Source of the DNA: Caulobacter sp. X
GTDB lineage: Bacteria; Pseudomonadota; Alphaproteobacteria; Caulobacterales; Caulobacteraceae
Length of the DNA stretch: 64,000 nucleotides
Assembly (NCBI RefSeq): GCF_002742635.1
Contig: NZ_PEGF01000001.1
Coordinates: 1,364,001-1,428,000, forward strand
Direction: 5' to 3'
Positions 62,824 to 64,000 of the stretch are shown one piece after another. Made by a program: the position numbers and the translations under genes. The notes below the pieces were generated by a model, which was not told the origin of the DNA, searched no databases, and worked only from the letters and a program-made list of their open reading frames with translations. Position 1 is the first letter of the stretch, and every line of letters starts with the position of its first letter.

Positions 62824-64000
62824 CTACACCATCCCCACAGTCCGCAGCCGCGCGCGGGGGTGGATCTCGTTCTGGCTCATCACCACGGTCTGGCCGCGGA
62901 AGCGCTCGATGATCGAGCGGACATAGGGGCGGACCCCAGGGCTGGTCAGCAGCACCGGCGCCTCGCCGGCCAGGGCCGCGCGCTCGAAGGCGTCGCGGAC
63001 GCCGCGGATGAAGTCCTGCAGGCGCGAGGGCGGCAAGGCCAGCTGCTTGTCGTCGCCAGGCCCGATCAGGCTCTCGGCGAAGGCCTGCTCCCAGTCGGCC
63101 GACAGGGTGATGATCGGCAGGGCGCCGTCGTCGCCGCGATTGGCCCAGCAGAGCTGGCGGGCCAGACGCGCGCGGACCTGTTCGACCAGCTGGGTGACCG
63201 AGGCCGTGTGCGGGGCGGCCTCGCCAATGCCTTCCAGGATCTGCGGCAGGTCGCGGATCGAGACCCGCTCGCGCAGCAGCGACTGCAGCACGCGCTGGAC
63301 GGTGGTCGCGGTGGCCGTGCCGGGGATCAGGTCGTCGACCAGCTTGCGCTGCGCCTCGGGCAGCTCCTTCAGCAGCTTCTGGACCTCGGCGTAGGAGAGC
63401 AGGTCCGCCATGTTCTCCTTGAGGATCTCGGTCAGGTGCGTGGTCAGCACCGTGGCCGGATCGACGACCGTGTAGCCGCGGAAGGTGGCCTCTTCGCGCA
63501 GGTCGTCGGCGATCCAGGTGGCCGGCAGACCGAAGGCGGGCTCGCGCACGTGCTCGCCGGGCAGCTCGACCTGGCCGCCGCGCGGATCCATGCACATCAG
63601 CATGCCCAGCCGCACCTCGCCGGCGCCGGCCTCCATCTCCTTGATGCGGATGGCGTAGCCCTGGTTGGCCAGGCGCATGTTGTCGAGGATGCGGACCGGC
63701 GGCATGACGAAGCCGTACTCGCTGGCGAGCGTCTTGCGCAGGGCGCGGATCTGGTCGGTCAGCTTGCGGCCGTCCAGGTCGTTGATCAGGGTCAGCAGGC
63801 CGTAGCCCAGCTCGATCTTGACGTCGTCGATGGCCAGGGAGGCGCTGATCGGCTCCTCCTCGGCCTCGGCGGGCGCGGCCGCCTCGAGGTCTGCTGGATC
63901 CAGGGCCTTTGGCGCCTTGGCGTCCTGGATGCGCTTGTAGGCCAGCATGCCCGAACCGACCGCCACGGCCGCGAAGGGGATGATCGGCATGCCCGGGATC
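62824..64000 (-). CDS. flhA: Flagellar export protein FlhA (C-terminal part, 5' end off the window)
   Basis: About 391 residues visible, continuing beyond the right edge. Last membrane helix (MPIIPFAAVAVGSGMLAYKR) then the cytoplasmic FlhA-C domain: ASLAIDDVKIELGYGLLTLI, YGFVMPPVRILDNMRLANQG, YTVVDPATVLTTHLTEILKE, LLREEVSIRDLPQILEGIGE-like RVSIRDLPQILEG and ERAALAGEAPVLLTSPGVRP. FlhA is the export-gate platform recruiting substrate-chaperone complexes. The true start lies off the window. Confidence 0.95.
   Translation of the reverse strand, partial: IPGMPIIPFAAVAVGSGMLAYKRIQDAKAPKALDPADLEAAAPAEAEEEPISASLAIDDVKIELGYGLLTLINDLDGRKLTDQIRALRKTLASEYGFVMPPVRILDNMRLANQGYAIRIKEMEAGAGEVRLGMLMCMDPRGGQVELPGEHVREPAFGLPATWIADDLREEATFRGYTVVDPATVLTTHLTEILKENMADLLSYAEVQKLLKELPEAQRKLVDDLIPGTATATTVQRVLQSLLRERVSIRDLPQILEGIGEAAPHTASVTQLVEQVRARLARQLCWANRGDDGALPIITLSADWEQAFAESLIGPGDDKQLALPPSRLQDFIRGVRDAFERAALAGEAPVLLTSPGVRPYVRSIIERFRGQTVVMSQNEIHPRARLRTVGMV

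Overview
The window is a high-G+C alphaproteobacterial chromosome segment, almost certainly from Caulobacter. Pointers to this are the flagellar sets flgBC-fliE, fliOP and flhA, a CtrA-type TTAA-N7-TTAA box in the flgB/fliO promoter region, two MucR/Ros regulators (one beside a MopJ-like PAS protein), FecIR-type signalling to TonB-dependent receptors, and -10 elements of the GCTATA/CCTATAA type before tRNA genes. Genus and synteny statements come from memory of Caulobacter biology, not from a search.

Layout. 1-3.4 kb: a TonB receptor with an STN domain (cut by the left edge) behind a FecR anti-sigma and a FecI-type sigma. 3.4-11.8 kb: MHS-type transporter, secreted cyclophilin, sugar 1-dehydrogenase, acyl-CoA ligase, a copAB copper pair and a YbaK deacylase. 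11.9-18.5 kb: tRNA-Met, small enzymes, hutC/hutH around a palindromic operator, a betaine-type ABC transporter with fused permease and binding protein, and a 50-residue membrane protein. 18.5-26.4 kb: LysR/SbtA-like pair, the flagellar genes, ribokinase, MopJ-like PAS, MucR and a DUF2336 protein. 26.4-35.4 kb: a catabolic block with cytochrome P450, enoyl-CoA hydratase, GMC oxidoreductase, acyl-CoA synthetase and MaoC, plus an Nramp transporter, DUF1272 and OsmC. 35.4-43.9 kb: CocE hydrolase, CsbD, trypsin-like protease, oligopeptidase B, GNAT enzyme, hybrid histidine kinase and a second MucR. 43.9-46.8 kb: a lower-G+C accessory stretch ending at tRNA-Gln and tRNA-Pro, with a three-TM membrane protein and a HEPN-like protein. 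47-64 kb: SppA, an Oar-like TonB receptor, PdxH, DnaJ-like protein, ohr/ohrR, TetR with an MpaB-like oxygenase, a zinc alcohol dehydrogenase, an SMR transporter and the 3' part of flhA.

How it fits together. Several blocks pair a regulator with its target: FecI/FecR with a receptor, HutC with HutH, LysR with SbtA, OhrR with Ohr, and TetR with the MpaB-like protein. Flagellar and cell-cycle genes (flgBC-fliE, fliOP, mopJ-like, two mucR) are mixed with nutrient uptake and catabolic genes. Intergenic palindromic repeats of two families lie between genes and some probably end transcription.

Most exciting candidate: the accessory segment at 43.9-46.8 kb, where a membrane protein of unknown family precedes a protein with an R-N-x4-H HEPN ribonuclease signature. 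This could be a small, undescribed two-gene defence or stress module, but that is inference. Also notable: a 48-residue lipoprotein-like gene, a copB without a visible export signal, two MucR paralogues with degraded zinc ligands, and a hairpin containing the ribosome-binding site of the DUF1272 gene.
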